The notes: generated from the sequence alone by a model not told the origin. 64,000 nt of DNA from Xenopus tropicalis (GCF_000004195.4 NC_030677.2:177947872-178011871), one strand, 5' to 3'; counted from the first letter of the stretch, positions 10,171 to 22,440 are shown. Numbers and translations: made by a program.

Positions 10171-10949
10171 ATTATTTTCTTTTTGCAGTAGCCGCTTTAG
10201 GTACTATGAAAGTTTTAGGCTAAAAAACATCTCAGTCTCCGAGGCTTAGCTGACCACACAAATCACCTAACGTGTTAGTCTTTCTTATTGTGTAGGAAGC
10301 AGCAGCAACACTGTGCACATGAGGGAGATTTAGGCCAAAAAACATATCACATGAGCATTTTCTGGCCAAAATCCACCCCGTTTCCACACTGACAGGTGAT
10401 GGTATTCTTGTCGCTACCTGCACATGGAGGGGAACAGTGAGAGAAATCCTTAGCAATAATGATTTTTCCACACAATACACTGTTGTCCAGTATGGTGCTA
10501 CACAGTTTGATAACTTTAACACAACAGTGCACAGGTCTGCCTACCAGACTGTTAGTGCTCCTTGCAGTCCAAGTAATATCTTGTATCACCAATTGTGGAG
10601 TAAATATCTTAAAAAATAGAGGTCATTAGGGTACCAGGGGATCATAATCACTAGGGATGCCCTGAGATCAGGGTTAAGTTCAAGATCCTGCTCCACCCCA
10701 GCACCTTCTTGAATGATTAGAAATGGGCTGAACCCTTAAAATCATGTGACTGGTTAATACACTGAGTAGTGGAAAGGGACTAAATTACTTTTTAAGTAAG
10801 TTTATGTTGCTCATATTTGAACATACCAATTTGCAGGTAAGTTATTAAAATAGGAGTTCATAAATCAGGTTGACTTATTTTTCTGGCTATAACTTGTTGA
10901 GTAAAGTGGTAATGTTTTGAATGCTAAGAGATAATACAGAGATGTAGTA
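10171..10949. other. intronic sequence; unrecognised ORFs
   Basis: Overlapping ORFs of 60-96 codons occur on both strands at 10232-10619. The minus-strand frames are rich in Cys and Ser but have no motif I recognise and no splice context. I do not call a gene. Confidence 0.35.
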
Positions 10950-11320
10950 TTGCACTTTAAATTAACTTTTAGTCTAATGTAGAGAGTGATATTCTGAGAC
11001 AGTTTTTAAATGGTATTTCATTATTTGTAATTTTTTAATTATTTAGCCGTGCAGTTTGTAATTTATGCAGCTAATGGTCTACTAGGGTCCAATTTACCCT
11101 AGCAACCAGGCATTGATTTGAATAAGAAACTGGAATATGAGAAGGAGAGGAACTGAACTGAAAGATAAGTAATCAAAGGTAACAGTAACAATAAAATAGT
11201 AGCATCACATAGCAATAGTTTTATATATTAAAAAAAAAATAAAACCAATAAAAAAATACCTTAGAATTAGCCTTCTTTAACATACTAAAAGTTAACTTAA
11301 AGATGAACCACCCCTTTCAG
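10950..11320. mobile_element. Xenopus-type MITE with TTAACTTTTAGT ends
   Basis: The left end reads TTTAAATTAACTTTTAGTCT, and the right end contains the inverse ACTAAAAGTTAACTTAAAG followed by ATGAACCACCCCTTTC. Internal landmarks are the GATATTCTGAGACAG block, CTAGCAACCAGGCATTG and CTGGAATATGAGAAGGAGAG. This layout and the GTGAACCACCCC-like edge match a MITE family very common in Xenopus introns and UTRs; that assignment is from memory. Confidence 0.7.
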
Positions 11321-12755
11321 AGTAAAGAATAAGTAAAACCTTGGCAGTAATAGTGACATCCCTTTAGACACTACTTCTATTACTAATGGGCAGTATTAGA
11401 ATAATGCCAGGGTGCTGCCAGTGTGGAGCTTATTTATTATTTAGGCACTAAATTGGACCAGTGCAGTTACCAGCAGCAACCAATCAATTCACTCTGCTAC
11501 ATAAATCCAGAGGCCTGATTGGTCACCATGACACCATGACAGGTGTAATTAGCAATTCAAACTATTATCATCCCAGTGTGACCGTTGAACCAAATTATCT
11601 GATTTATAAAATTGTATGAGTACTGGTAAATATGATTATATGTTTTGTTAAATAAATACATATATAAATAAAACATCTGTGTGTCAAGTATATTAAATAT
11701 TATAATAATAATAATTGAAACTTTTAGTGAGCTACATTTTCTTTAGTCTGGCCTTGACCAGTTTCAGAAATCAGTCTTCTTTTTTGTAATCTGCTTTAAA
11801 TTTAAATGGTAATTCATGAAAGAAGGCTTTAGTGTTTTATACATTAGTAATAGTATTATTATTTTAGTGGCTGACATGTGCTAGCTGTACCTTCCACTTG
11901 CTTTGAAACTTCCCCTTTGTGATTTATCTATCTTTCAAAGAGACCCTACAAATCTTTTATTTTCTCTCTTTAAGCTGTTCAGTGACATTTAAGACAAAAA
12001 TGTAGATTTTTATGGAATTCTTTACATATGTTAAAAAGAGATTTTCTTAGTGTACCATCACTATTTATGTATCACAAGAGGTTTCTTCTTTTAGCCTTCC
12101 CCCCTGCTATTATATTTTTCAAAAGATTTTATGAGGTACACAAAGACATCATACAGATGTACATTATTCCCATGCTGTACGCTTCCATTTACCGTATTAA
12201 TTTTTTCTGAATGTTAATCAGTTGGCTAGGAATATAGGAGTTTGTGGTAGGCTGAACAATATGGACATGGGTATGTATTTCTTGTGAAATGAAATGGTTC
12301 TAAAAAAACCTGTTTGGGGTACAGAGGTGTGATTTACTTATAAATACTTAACCTTACATTTCAGATTTTTGAATTTTATTTGATTTATTGGCATATTTAT
12401 AAAAATCTGAAAAAGCAATTCTCAGAAAATATTCCAGTACCCAATTTCTTTTAGACTTTTGGGAACAGTCATTTCACTAGGGAAACCCCCTGACTGAAAA
12501 AAAAGTTGCTTGATGATAGGGAAGTAGAATAAACATATAGGAAAGATGGTATTTTTCTCTAGAAGAGGTGCTAACCCTACTATTCACCCATTCGATGAAT
12601 ATGCCTCTGTAGGCAATCAAAAGCTTGAATTTATATAACTTACACACAGGGTATACTAAACCACCCACTGTACAAATTAAATGTGTATTTAGTTTACTTT
12701 GAGGCCTATGGGATCATAGTACAACATCTTCAGTATATTTTATTTGGTGTGTATA
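11321..12755. other. intronic sequence, nothing recognised
   Basis: AT-rich DNA. The small ORFs at 12028-12210 and 12477-12668 lack motifs. Confidence 0.4.
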
Positions 12756-12757
12756 TA

Positions 12758-14365
12758 CAGTGGAGGAAATAATTATTTGACCCCTCACTGATTTTGTAAG
12801 TTTGTCCAATGACAAAGAAATGAAAAGTCTCAGAACAGTATCATTTCAATGGTAGGTTTATTTTAACAGTGGCAGATAGCACATCAAAAGGAAAATCGAA
12901 AAAATAACTTTAAATAAAAGATAGCAACTGATTTGCATTTCATTGAGTGAAATAAGTTTTTGAACCCTCTAACAAAAAAAGACTTAATACTTAGTGGAAA
13001 AACCCTTGTTTGCAAGCACAGAGGTCAAACGTTTCTTGTAATTGATGACCAAGTTTGCGCACATTTTAGGAGGAATGTTGGTCCACTCCTCTTTGCAGAT
13101 CATCTCTAAATCCCTAAGGTTTCGAGGCTGTCTCTGTGCAACTCTGAGCTTGAGCTCCCTCCATAGGTTTTCTATTGGATTAAGGTCCGGAGACTGACTA
13201 GGCCACTCCATGACCTTAATGTGCTTCTTCTTGAGCCACTCCTTTGTTGCCTTTGCTGTATGTTTTGGGTCATTGTCATGCTGGAACACCCATCCACGAC
13301 CCATTTTCAGTTTCCTGGCAGAGGGAAGGAGGTTGTCGTTCAGGATTTCACGATACATGGCTCCGTCCATTTTCCCGTTAATGCGAATAAGTTGTCCTGT
13401 GCCAGAAAAACACCCCCAAAGCAAAATGTTTCCACCCCCATGCTTGACGGTGGGGACGGTGTTTTGGGGGTCATAGGCAGCATTTTTCTTCCTCCAAACA
13501 CAGCGAGTTGAGTTAATGGCAAAGAGCTCTATTTTGGTCTCATCAGACCACAGCACCTTCTCCCAGTCACTCACAGAATCATTCAGGTGTTCATTGGCAA
13601 ACTTCAGACGGGCCTGCACATGTGCCTTCTTGAGCAGGGGGACCTTGCGAGCCCTGCAGGATTTTAATCCATTGCGGTGTAATGTGTTTCCAATGGTTTT
13701 CTTGGTGACTGTGGTCCCTGCTAATTTGAGGTCATTAACTAACTCCTCCCGTGTAGTTCAAGGATGCTTTTTCACCTTTCTCAGAATCATTGACACCCCA
13801 TGAGATGAGATCTTGCGTGGAGCCCCAGAGCGAGGTCGATTGATGGTCATTTTGTGCTCCTTCCATTTTCGAACAATCGCACCAACAGTTGTCACCTTCT
13901 CTCCCAGCTTCTTGCTAATGGTTTTGTAGCCCATTCCAGCCTTGTGCAGGTCTACAATTTTGTCTCTGACATCCTTGGACAGCTCTTTGGTCTTTCCCAT
14001 GTTGGAGAGTTTGGAGTCTGCTTGATTGATTGATTCTGTGGACAGGTGTCTTTTATACAGGTGACTAGTTAAGACAGGTGTCCTTAATGAGGTTGACTAA
14101 TTGAGTAGAAGTGTCTAACCACTCTGTGGGAGCCAGAACTCTTAATGGTTGGTAGGGGTTCAAAAACTTATTTCACTCAATGAAATGCAAATCAGTTGCT
14201 ATCTTTTATTTAAAGTTATTTTTTCGATTTTCCTTTTGATGTGCTATCTGCCACTGTTAAAATAAACCTACCATCGAAATGATACTGTTCTGAGACTTTT
14301 CATTTCTTTGTCATTGGACAAACTTACAAAATCAGTGAGGGGTCAAATAATTATTTCCTCCACTG
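12758..14365 (-). mobile_element. Tc1-type transposon, family A copy 2 (complete ends)
   Basis: A 1608-bp copy of the same element as 3105-4718, flanked by TA at 12756-12757 and 14366-14367, with the same ~210-bp IR/DR-type terminal repeats. It is 6 bp shorter because of an in-frame deletion in the transposase, and carries a nonsense mutation. Confidence 0.95.
12984..14000 (-). pseudogene. Tc1-family transposase with one nonsense codon
   Basis: Same protein as at 3337-4353 and 40353-41375. The frame opens at 14000 with [10 protein letters not shown] and is interrupted by TGA at 13758-13760, where both sister copies have an Arg codon (AGA) in KHPRTTREE. Downstream the frame continues to the normal TKY end at 12984. 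A 6-bp deletion removes two residues from the SAKGTGQL stretch, changing it to SGTGQL. LFGINS has become LFAINS. The catalytic residues ([21 protein letters not shown]) are all present. The single stop makes this copy inactive unless the downstream fragment, which lacks the DNA-binding domain, is made. Confidence 0.93.
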
Positions 14366-14367
14366 TA

Positions 14368-15564
14368 TGGACCTTCTGTACATGTCCAATGGCAATACAC
14401 AATGCACAAGATGAAATGTGGCATGTTTATTGTACCAGATAGTTTTATTATAAAATCAGCACCAGTTCCATAACTTAAACTGTTTTATTTTAATAAAAAC
14501 TGTGTCTTATTCTACAAAAATTGATACCCATGACATCTAAATAAATACTCCAAAGCATCCAATATTTTTCTTTTCTGAGTACAATTCCAAAGTATGAATT
14601 ATGTGTTTAAAGAGTTATTATCTTTTGTGATCTTACATGACACATTTATAAAATGGTTAGTATTTTACCTGAAAACCTTTTAAATTATTTTATTTTAGTA
14701 CTATAAAATGTTATTTTGTAATACGCAAAGAAGGTCATCATTGAATTAAGCGCTATTAAGTTGTATTTGGTTCTGTCGTTCTAAACTCCATACAGCCTAC
14801 AGTCATAAGTATATTAAATAACCTACCTATTGTCACAGGGGTTTGACACAGGAATCAAATCTCGAACACCAAGATTTCATCTTCAGAAATATAGTCCACT
14901 GTATTTTCTGTAAAAAATAATATGGTACCTATTATTTCATGTTAAGTAAGAGGCTCTTGGGTTCTATACATAATAGGAACATCATATACGTTGTAGAGTG
15001 ATCTTTGCAGTAAATTGCTAGAAGGGCCACTTCTGGGAAGACTGACGATGATCTTGAATATTCTTCATTTGTAAATGATCTTTCTTTCTTTACAACAATA
15101 GACTTCAGACTGTTTAAAAGTGGCCTTTTAGTTTTTCCCAGAGATCATCACAGCTGTCAATGCTATGGTTTTTTTTTTAATATTTAAATGTTTTTAGTAG
15201 CATTAAGACCCCAATATACAGAAATAGTCCCAAAAGCACTCTTCCTAATAGCGTTCATACCATTAACTATGAAGGCAAATATAGCTTTTGTACAGGTAAT
15301 ATTGAATAGGAATCTTAAGAAGATAAGCAGTCACTGACTTCTAAAAAAAATATTTAGAAATATTTATAGTTTGGAGAAGGCATTGTATAGCCCATGCAGA
15401 ACGCACCAGTTAGTAGATGCATATGCACCACTACACTGTATTTTGTAAGCTCTAAATTTGAAACTAGAGTTTTCTTAGTAAAACCTAGTAAAAACTTTAG
15501 TAGAGTTAGATAACTTGTAAAAGGCCATCATTGCATACATAGCAGAAATACTGGGTATGGAATA
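14368..15564. other. intronic sequence, nothing recognised
   Basis: AT-rich DNA with no supported ORF, repeat boundary or splice signal. Confidence 0.4.
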
Positions 15565-15566
15565 TA

Positions 15567-16147
15567 CAGTGGCTTGCAAAAGTATTCGGCCCCTTGAACT
15601 TTTCCACATTTTGTCACATTACAGCCACAAACATGAATCAATTTTATTGGAATTCCACGTGAAAGACCAATACAAAGTGGTGTACACGTGAGAAGTGGAA
15701 GGAAAATCATACATGATTCCAAACATTTTTTACAAATAAATAACTGCAAAGTGGGGTGTGCGGAATTATTCAGCCCCCTTTGGTCTGAGTGCAGTCAGTT
15801 GCCCATAGACATTGCCTGATGAGTGCTAATGACTAAATATAGTGCCCCTGTGTGTAATCTAATGTCAGTACAAATACAGCTGCTCTGTGACGGCCTCAGA
15901 GGTTGTCTAAGGGAATATTGGGAGCAATAACACCATGAAGTCCAAAGAACACACCAGACAGGTCAGGGATAAAGTTATTGAGAAATTTAAAGCAGGCTTA
16001 GGCTACAAAAAGATTTCCAAAGCCTTGAACATCCCACGGAGCACTGTTCAAGCGATCATTCAGAAATGGAAGGAGTATGGCACAACTGTAAACCTACCAA
16101 GACAAGGCCGTCCACCTAAACTCACAGGCCGAACAAGGAGAGCTTAG
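15567..16147 (+). mobile_element. truncated Tc1-type transposon, family B (5' part only)
   Basis: Begins CAGTGGCTTGCAAAAGTATT after TA at 15565-15566, a typical Tc1 terminus, followed by a ~200-bp terminal region with an inner repeat of the CAAAGTGGGGTGTGCGGAAT type and the start of a transposase. All sequence after about 16147 is missing, and a palindromic MITE begins there. It is unrelated in detail to families A, C and D of this window. Confidence 0.88.
15935..16147 (+). pseudogene. Tc1 transposase N-terminal fragment (helix-turn-helix)
   Basis: Encodes 70 residues from MKSKEHTRQV to GRTRRA, then a stop created by the break point. The segment AGLGYKKISKALNIPRSTVQ is the first helix-turn-helix of a Tc1 transposase, and NLPRQGRPPK is the GRPR-type motif linking the two DNA-binding subdomains. 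The second half of the DNA-binding region and the whole DD34E catalytic domain are absent. It resembles the family D protein at 62945 more than family A. It cannot be a functional transposase. Confidence 0.88.
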
Positions 16148-16535
16148 TATTACTTGAAGACCATCTCCCATAGACTCCATATTAATCAAATAATGTTAAA
16201 AATGATTTCCTTTTTCTCTGCAATAATGAAACAGTACCTGTACTTGATTCCAACTAAGATATAATTATTCCTTGTTGAAGGTAAAACAATCCTGTTGGAT
16301 TTATTTTAATACTGATCCAAATTACAAAAAGGTCCCTTATCCAGAAAACCCCAGGTCTCAAGCATTCTGGGTAACAGGTCCCATACCTGTTCTGTTTTAT
16401 TATTACAAACAAAATGGAAATTATTTTGAAAAATGTGAATTATTCGATTAAAATTGAGTCTATGGGAGATGGCCTTCTGTAATTCATAACTTTCTGGATA
16501 ATGGGTTTCCGGATAACAGATCCCATACCTGTATA
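16148..16535. mobile_element. palindromic Xenopus MITE (CCCATACCTGT ends)
   Basis: Left half: CCATCTCCCATAGACTCCAT, GTACTTGATTCCAACTAAGA, AAAGGTCCCTTATCCAGAAA. Right half: GAGTCTATGGGAGATGGCC, TTCTGGATAATGGGTTTCCG, AGATCCCATACCTGTA. The halves look like parts of two inverted copies of one family. Related pieces occur at 18935-19140, 19706-19775, 28236-28520, 53420-53705 and 55424-55715. From memory this is among the commonest short repeats in Xenopus DNA. Confidence 0.75.
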
Positions 16536-17638
16536 CATATTATGTTACTGCTATTGTTTTTCCTTTCAGACTGTGTCTATACTATGCTTGGAATAGTATT
16601 TTAAATTCTATAATGCCAGGAAGCCTTTGGTACATCTTGAATTCTGCTTTCATTGCATTATTGTCATTACATTTGTAAGAGAGAGAAAGACTAACAGGAA
16701 CATGTTACTGGCCTCTGTACATCATAAATGCCCTCAGAGTTGTGATCCTGTTGAAGTGGAGGCTGATTAAATACGTGTAGAGGTGCAAATCTAATGGTTC
16801 CTGTTTGGATGAACTATCAGATAATAGCTAATCAGTATTATAACAGTCGTCACTTTTTTTTTCAAGCAGAGTTCATAATGAGAATTCATTACTCAGACGA
16901 GAATCATATTTTATTTTTAAAAAACAGTGCAATATTACCCATTAAAAGTTGATAACACGGCAGGTAACAACATTGGGAAAGTGCAAAGTGAATGTTTTGA
17001 AATAAATAGCACTTGGTTGACCTAAAATGTCAAAGCTCTAGACAAGGTTGTGTGTTTGTCATTATATCCAACATGTTTTACAGATTCCTCAGGGAACAGT
17101 GGAAGATACAATTTTACCTTTTCTCTGCCAAAACATTTTAATTATCTTCTTCCAAGTACAGCAGTTCAGAAACCAAGAAGCTGACATTGATGCATGTGGG
17201 GATGAAGCTGCAAACATTCAAAATGAGATTAACAAAGATTCTGAGGAAGGGGTGACAGCTAATTTTGCACACTATTCCGCAAAACCAATATATTGATCTA
17301 ATATTTTATAACATGTCATCCTAAGGGAAATCGGCGGCGTTGGGTATTTGCAGTTTTTGTTTACCCGCAAATGATAATTTGTGCAACAGATCAATTACAG
17401 CATGGGTAAAATCAGCCTATTGTTTGTAGAAATGTTATTCATGCAACTATGTATGCATCAAAAGTCTTTTAGAAAGTGGTTCCGGCATAAGATAATTATA
17501 TAAAAATCAATATTTCTTTCTTTAAAGACCTTCTGAATGTAGTCTTTCAATGATATAGGCCATTAGAAATAGCCTAGTTATATGCAGTGAATTATTATTG
17601 CATATACTGCATCTGTTATTTTAGACACACACACATAC

Positions 17639-17640
<2 letters not shown>
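16536..17640. other. intronic sequence, nothing recognised
   Basis: The ORF at 17048-17296 (82 codons) has no recognised motif, does not match arb2a and has no matching splice context at both ends. Confidence 0.35.

Positions 17641-17642
<2 letters not shown>

Positions 17643-17678
<36 letters not shown>
17643..17678. repeat. (AT)n microsatellite
   Basis: An uninterrupted AT dinucleotide tract, followed by shorter TA clusters up to about 17760. Confidence 0.95.
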
Positions 17679-17680
<2 letters not shown>

Positions 17681-18079
17681 TATAAATATATTACACACAT
17701 ACAGTTGCACAGCCTTGCATTATAGACATATATATATATGTAGTATATATACATACAGTACTATAGACGTTAATTTCATTCTCTTAAAGGACCAAATGCA
17801 TTTTTTTGTTAATCTAAGCATGGAAAGCTACACATTCCCTACATTCTGTTGCATTGTATGTGTGCTTTAGTCTTGCATTTTCGAGTGCTTCATGCTCCTT
17901 TAAAACTGTGTAAATTACAGCAATTTCTAGTATTACTTTTCCTCAGCAAATTAACAGAGCAAATTTTCCTGTCTCTAGTTATTTGCATAGCAAGAACCAT
18001 ATTTTCCCTGTCGTATGTGATGTCTTTTGAGTCCGTGTCAATGTATTCTCCTTCTATTCTCTCCTTTCTTTGAAGGCAG

Positions 18080-18360
18080 CTGACACGTTGTTCGCCTTTC
18101 TTTTTGTCTGTGAAATTTTTCGTATTCATTTTCCCCCCCTCTCCTTTCAATCCACTCACTTCTCCATCTGCTTTCACTTTTGTTTGCTTGAGCCGGTCTC
18201 TCATCCCAACTTGATAATGAGGAATGCAGTGTGACCCTGACCTCTATCAGCCCAGGCCTAACCTCCTGACACTTTGACATAACCCTTGACCCACTATTTG
18301 ACAGCTTGATTAATTACTTTGTGTTATGATTTATGAGTAAGTGCTATGCAAAAATAATAG
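18080..18360. promoter_or_regulatory. candidate conserved element with nuclear-receptor half-sites
   Basis: A stretch of balanced composition with no repeat signature. It contains TGACCCTGACCT (18232-18243), which on the other strand is two adjacent AGGTCA/GGGTCA half-sites, a further TTGACCC near 18288, and a homeodomain-type TTAATTAC near 18312. That these sites bind anything, or that the block is conserved, is inference only. Confidence 0.25.
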
Positions 18361-18934
18361 ACAACAGGTGGTCCTTTAAAAACGTTTTTTGTGGCATATC
18401 TTCTTTGCTTAGCATGATCATTTCTTTCTGTGAGTGTTTGAAGATGGGAATTTGTTAGGATAATGCGGGATTGGCAGCAAATGAAGAATTCTTGTAGTAG
18501 CGGAATTCAAGGAGGGTGCTGAGGTACAGCTCGGCTTGGAAATACTGTGAACAGACAGTTGCCAAAATGTACACAAAACGCAGGCCACTGGCATTTTCTT
18601 TCATTTCCAGCCCAAGTCATGTCTTTAGAAAAGTCCTCAAATAAAGAGCTTAGCCCCCTCTCTTCTCCTCAGATGCTTCTGATTGGTTGCTAGGCTTAGT
18701 ATTCATAATGTACTGAAATTTCTCTAACGTATCCCAGGAGCATACAGTGTTATTGTGTATGTTTTAGAATTTCTACTGCCAATTTTTTCCCCTCTCTTTT
18801 GGCACAGCAAAGCAGTAAATGCATATAATAAGACTATTGAAGCAACTGTGTCATGTTATCAAGTGTGCAGTGTTAAACCTTTAGTTCTGCAGGAGGTTAT
18901 TATAAAATTGTTGATTTGTATTTAACTGCCAGGA

Positions 18935-19140
18935 TTACTGTATCTGGACAACTTTTGCTATTGACTGCTGTGGCCAAAGAAGAATCTAACTGACCTCACA
19001 TTCAACAAGAACCCTTATTTGGAAACCCATTATCCAGAAAGCTCTAAAAAATGGGAAGGCTATATCCCAGAGTGTCAGTTTTAAGCAAATAATTCTATTT
19101 TGTTAAAGCGTTTTTTATTTCCCTGTTTTTAAAATTCCAT
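18935..19140. repeat. degraded palindromic MITE fragment
   Basis: Contains CCCTTATTTGGAAACCCATTATCCAGAAAGCTC (in pieces: CCCATTATCCAGAAAGCTC) and GAAGGCTATATCCCAG, the same phrases as the element at 16148-16535, with erosion on the right. Confidence 0.6.
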
Positions 19141-19198
19141 GTTGGTGGCAAAACAATTACATAGGATATATTCAGTGGTTAAGTGTTTTTTAAGTGAC

Positions 19199-19705
19199 TT
19201 AAAGGACAATGAAAGGTTAATATAAATTAAAAGTAAGTCTAAAGGCATTCTTTTTAAGTACTTACTGCATATCTAAATTCCCAGATCCCTGCTTGCTTCT
19301 CTGAGATATGGTGCTGGCAGCCTACAGCAGTGTGAAGACTACAGTGACATCACTGAAATCTCTCTCCCCTTCCTGTAGGTGCCAGCGGCAGCCTTCCTAT
19401 TCTCTGAGCATGTGTGTAACTTGATCCTGTCTGCTGTTCTGGGCTACACATGCCCACCAGCCAATCAGAAGCGGATCTGGCAGAGGGGAGGGGGGGAGGG
19501 AATGAAACACATGTGCAGTATGAAGCAAGGAGGGAAAGGAAGGGAGAATACCTTTTTAGAGATGGCTGCCTGTTCTAGAAAATGTGAGTAAGTGTGACTG
19601 AGTAAATATTTGATTAGGTGAGCCAAAAGTGTGGCGTTTTTACTAAACAATAGGAGGACTATTGGGCAGTATGCTTTTTAAATTTTGACTTGCATTCTCC
19701 TTTAA
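19199..19705. mobile_element. TTAA-flanked MITE (T2-like)
   Basis: Bounded by TTAA at both ends (19199-19202 and 19702-19705). The termini are TTAAAGGACAATGAAAGG and TGCATTCTCCTTTAA, giving the TIR core TTAAAGGA. It is about 507 bp and non-coding, with GC-rich interior sequence. TTAA target sites and AAAGG ends are typical of the T2/Kolobok-like MITEs of Xenopus; the family name is from memory. Confidence 0.75.
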
Positions 19706-19775
19706 GGTATGGATATCCATTACAGAAAGATCCCTTATCTAGTCCCAATAGTTCTGGATAATAGATCCAACACCT
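19706..19775. repeat. palindromic MITE fragment
   Basis: GGTATGGATATCCATTACAG, AGATCCCTTATCTAG and GTTCTGGATAATAGATCC match the terminal parts of the 16148-16535 family. Confidence 0.55.
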
Positions 19776-21539
19776 TTCGGCAGACCTATAGAACAATAGG
19801 GTCTCTGCTTATCTGTATTGTGTATGTTGGTCCTGTACTCAGTCTGGTTTTCACTAGTTGCAAGTTACGTTTAACAGCACAGTTTATGTAACAGTATTGC
19901 CTATGGCTTGCATTACATGAGTTCTTGTATATTATCTCAGTGGTCACTTTAAAGTGTTAGTTCACCTTTAAACTATACTCTATACACTAGAGATTGGCCT
20001 ATTCCTTGCAGCTGTTTAGTTGTTCTTCTACAAGAGGTTATCATTCTTATGAGTTTTCATGGTTTATGGTCCTAAGCACAACACCAAAAACCTACTGCAG
20101 TTTCTGTATCTGTACAACACCAGTAGAGCCCTAAAATTAAATAAACCAAGGCTATATTATGCACATATTAAGATTTCCAAAATAAATCTCTCTTGTGTTA
20201 GAAATTTATATTATGCATGCTGTTGTCAATAGAATAATTTTGGAACGACTAAGCAGTATGAATCTGGTTGCTGTTGTAGGTCTTTTTCTGATTTGTGGTG
20301 TTCCTATGATGTACAGCTCAGATCTAGCATTACAGACAGGTGCAGCCAGTGTGTAGAACGTATGTAGGCCAGAAGCATCTGAATCTGCAAGGTGTGTGGC
20401 TCCCCAGGGGGTTCCTGTGGGAAAGAAGTTTGATAGTAGACAGACTCTAAACAAGAGGTAGATATGTTCCAATGAACAACTTAAAGTGAGTTGGTATTCA
20501 TGGGAGAGATTTTACTTTTTTTTGTCATTTTTAAAAATAAAATGAGTAAAAATGCACTTTTTGGTGTTGCATTTGTTTTTCTAAAAGGCAGTCCAAAAAT
20601 CCCAAGTGTGTAAATTATATTTATATTATTTTATATTTTTAAAAGCTTTTACTGCTTAAATGGCGCCATTTAATTCTGTATATCCATGCAGTACTGACTG
20701 CGGGAGATCCACAGTAAATAATCAGAACAGATTTTTACTTATTTCAGATGAACCAGTTTCACAATGAAAAATTGTCTCTGTTAAAAATCCAACTGAGAAG
20801 CAACTGTCCTCCATTGATTTTAACTACAGAGATTTTAAACTGTGAATAATGGTCTATTTCATAACACATTTGTACAAAAAATTGACATTGTGTCCTCATA
20901 AAGATGGACAAATGAGTTAAGTAATTTTCTTCTACATAATCAATAGCTCGAAGACAAATTTTCCAACTTTGAAGATTTATAGGGCTGTATTTGTCTGCTT
21001 TGTTTGTACCTTGTGCTAAGTAATCTAGACCTCTGGGAACATGAGACTCAAGGGATTATGTGTACTGCTTTGATGAGAACTAACTAGTTAATTTTTGAAA
21101 CAATTTTTATAGAAATGTCTAGAAAATGCCTTTACCCTATAAGGATAATTCTTTGCCAAGTATGAGCTGACAATCAATGACCCTAGCCTTAATTTGGCTA
21201 AAGAGCTACACTGAAAAGGGCAGGCAATGCAGTTTGGCAAAACATACTGTAAGTGTAAAAAACTGCATTGCAAATACAGTACGTGTGCATGTGGGGAAAA
21301 AAATGGGGGCTACCCACGCCCTTAACTGGCACCTCCTTTTGTGGCTGTATTGTGATTGCAGCTAAAACCCAAAGGGACCTGCCAACAATATTTAATGATA
21401 GATGTCTGCCTACAGTAAATCAAGCGCCCTTTAACTTGAATTCAGTTTAAGTATTTTGAATAACTGAGTTACCCTTTGTAGTGTTGCTGGAAAGATAATT
21501 ACACTTATTTTAGCTAGGTAAACCTGGTTATTAATAGTG
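19776..21539. other. intronic sequence, mostly unrecognised
   Basis: A short GTTAGTTCACCTTTAAAC near 19960 resembles the edge of the MITE at 10950-11320. The remainder shows no ORF or repeat that I can support. Confidence 0.35.
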
Positions 21540-21999
21540 AGGATGAGCTCCCCCTGATGTTCCATCACCTTCTTTAAATACTCACCCGATCACCGACTGC
21601 GCATGAATAAGGTTGCATCTGAAATTTGTCCCTCTTAAACTCCCACATCCGGCTCACCTGACCCTGACAGGTACACTAACCTTGCGCTGACTCCCCCTAG
21701 ACTGCAAATGGGAAAAAATTAAGGCACGCCACCATGCTCCAAACCTGGTGATGCGCAGCCCGCACCTTGCCAACCTTGCCAAAATGGCTGCACGCCCCCT
21801 ATTCCAGTGTGGAGCGAGACAGAGGAGGAAATCAGAGGCTCACAAGGCTGTATATGTATATCAAACTTAGATGACAGAACACAGCCCTTTCAAAGCACAC
21901 TGTGTGATCACACTCACAAAACTGCAGCTTTACTTTTAAGTCAAAACAGACAACCTGGAAAACTGTCTGCAACAAAATAATATCCATATAGTTGGCATC

Positions 22000-22440
22000 C
22001 TGGAGTGTGCAGAGAGTAGACAAGTTGAACCATTTATTGAAAATTGGCTTACTCAGATATTTGGCAGAGAGACATTCTTGCAATGCTTTTTATTTGAATG
22101 GGCCACCAGGCTTCCAGCCACGTCAAATTATAGCATGCCTACTAAATTATAAAGATGGCAAAAAGATCCTAAAGAAAGCCAGAACACTTGGCATCATACA
22201 ATTTGCAAATCATTGTATATCTATTCTATGTATTTCTTTGTGGAAATTCGTAATCAGCACCTCAAATTAACAGCCATTTAGGGAAAGCTCTGAAACCTGC
22301 AGCTACCATACTCAATCTCCTTTCCAGCACACCTCAGAGTGGTAAAGTATGACAAAACTCACTTTTTCACTTCACCTGAAGACACACTAAAATGGTTAGA
22401 GACTCTCTCCCCCCTCACCAGGTGGACCAGATCCACTAAC
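22000..22440 (+). pseudogene. L1 ORF1 remnant
   Basis: The clearest piece is ACLLNYKDGKKILKKARTLG followed by IIQFANHCISI, read at about 22129-22230. It matches the conserved C-terminal part of vertebrate L1 ORF1 proteins (pattern LLNYKDRDKIL..AR..G.I.F.NHRISI), an RNA-binding chaperone that coats L1 RNA. Upstream, in another frame, comes IENWLTQIFGRE-like text, and downstream PAHLRVVKYDKT and FTSPEDTLKWLETL, also typical of this protein. The pieces lie in different frames separated by indels and stops, so no product is possible. Assignment is by remembered family pattern. Confidence 0.65.

Noticed and set aside
10232..10619. Overlapping Cys-rich ORFs on both strands
   Set aside because: No family recognised; antisense overlap and lack of context favour chance.
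17048..17296. 82-codon ORF considered as an exon or small gene
   Set aside because: No recognised motif, no similarity to ARB2A, and no splice-site pair at suitable positions.
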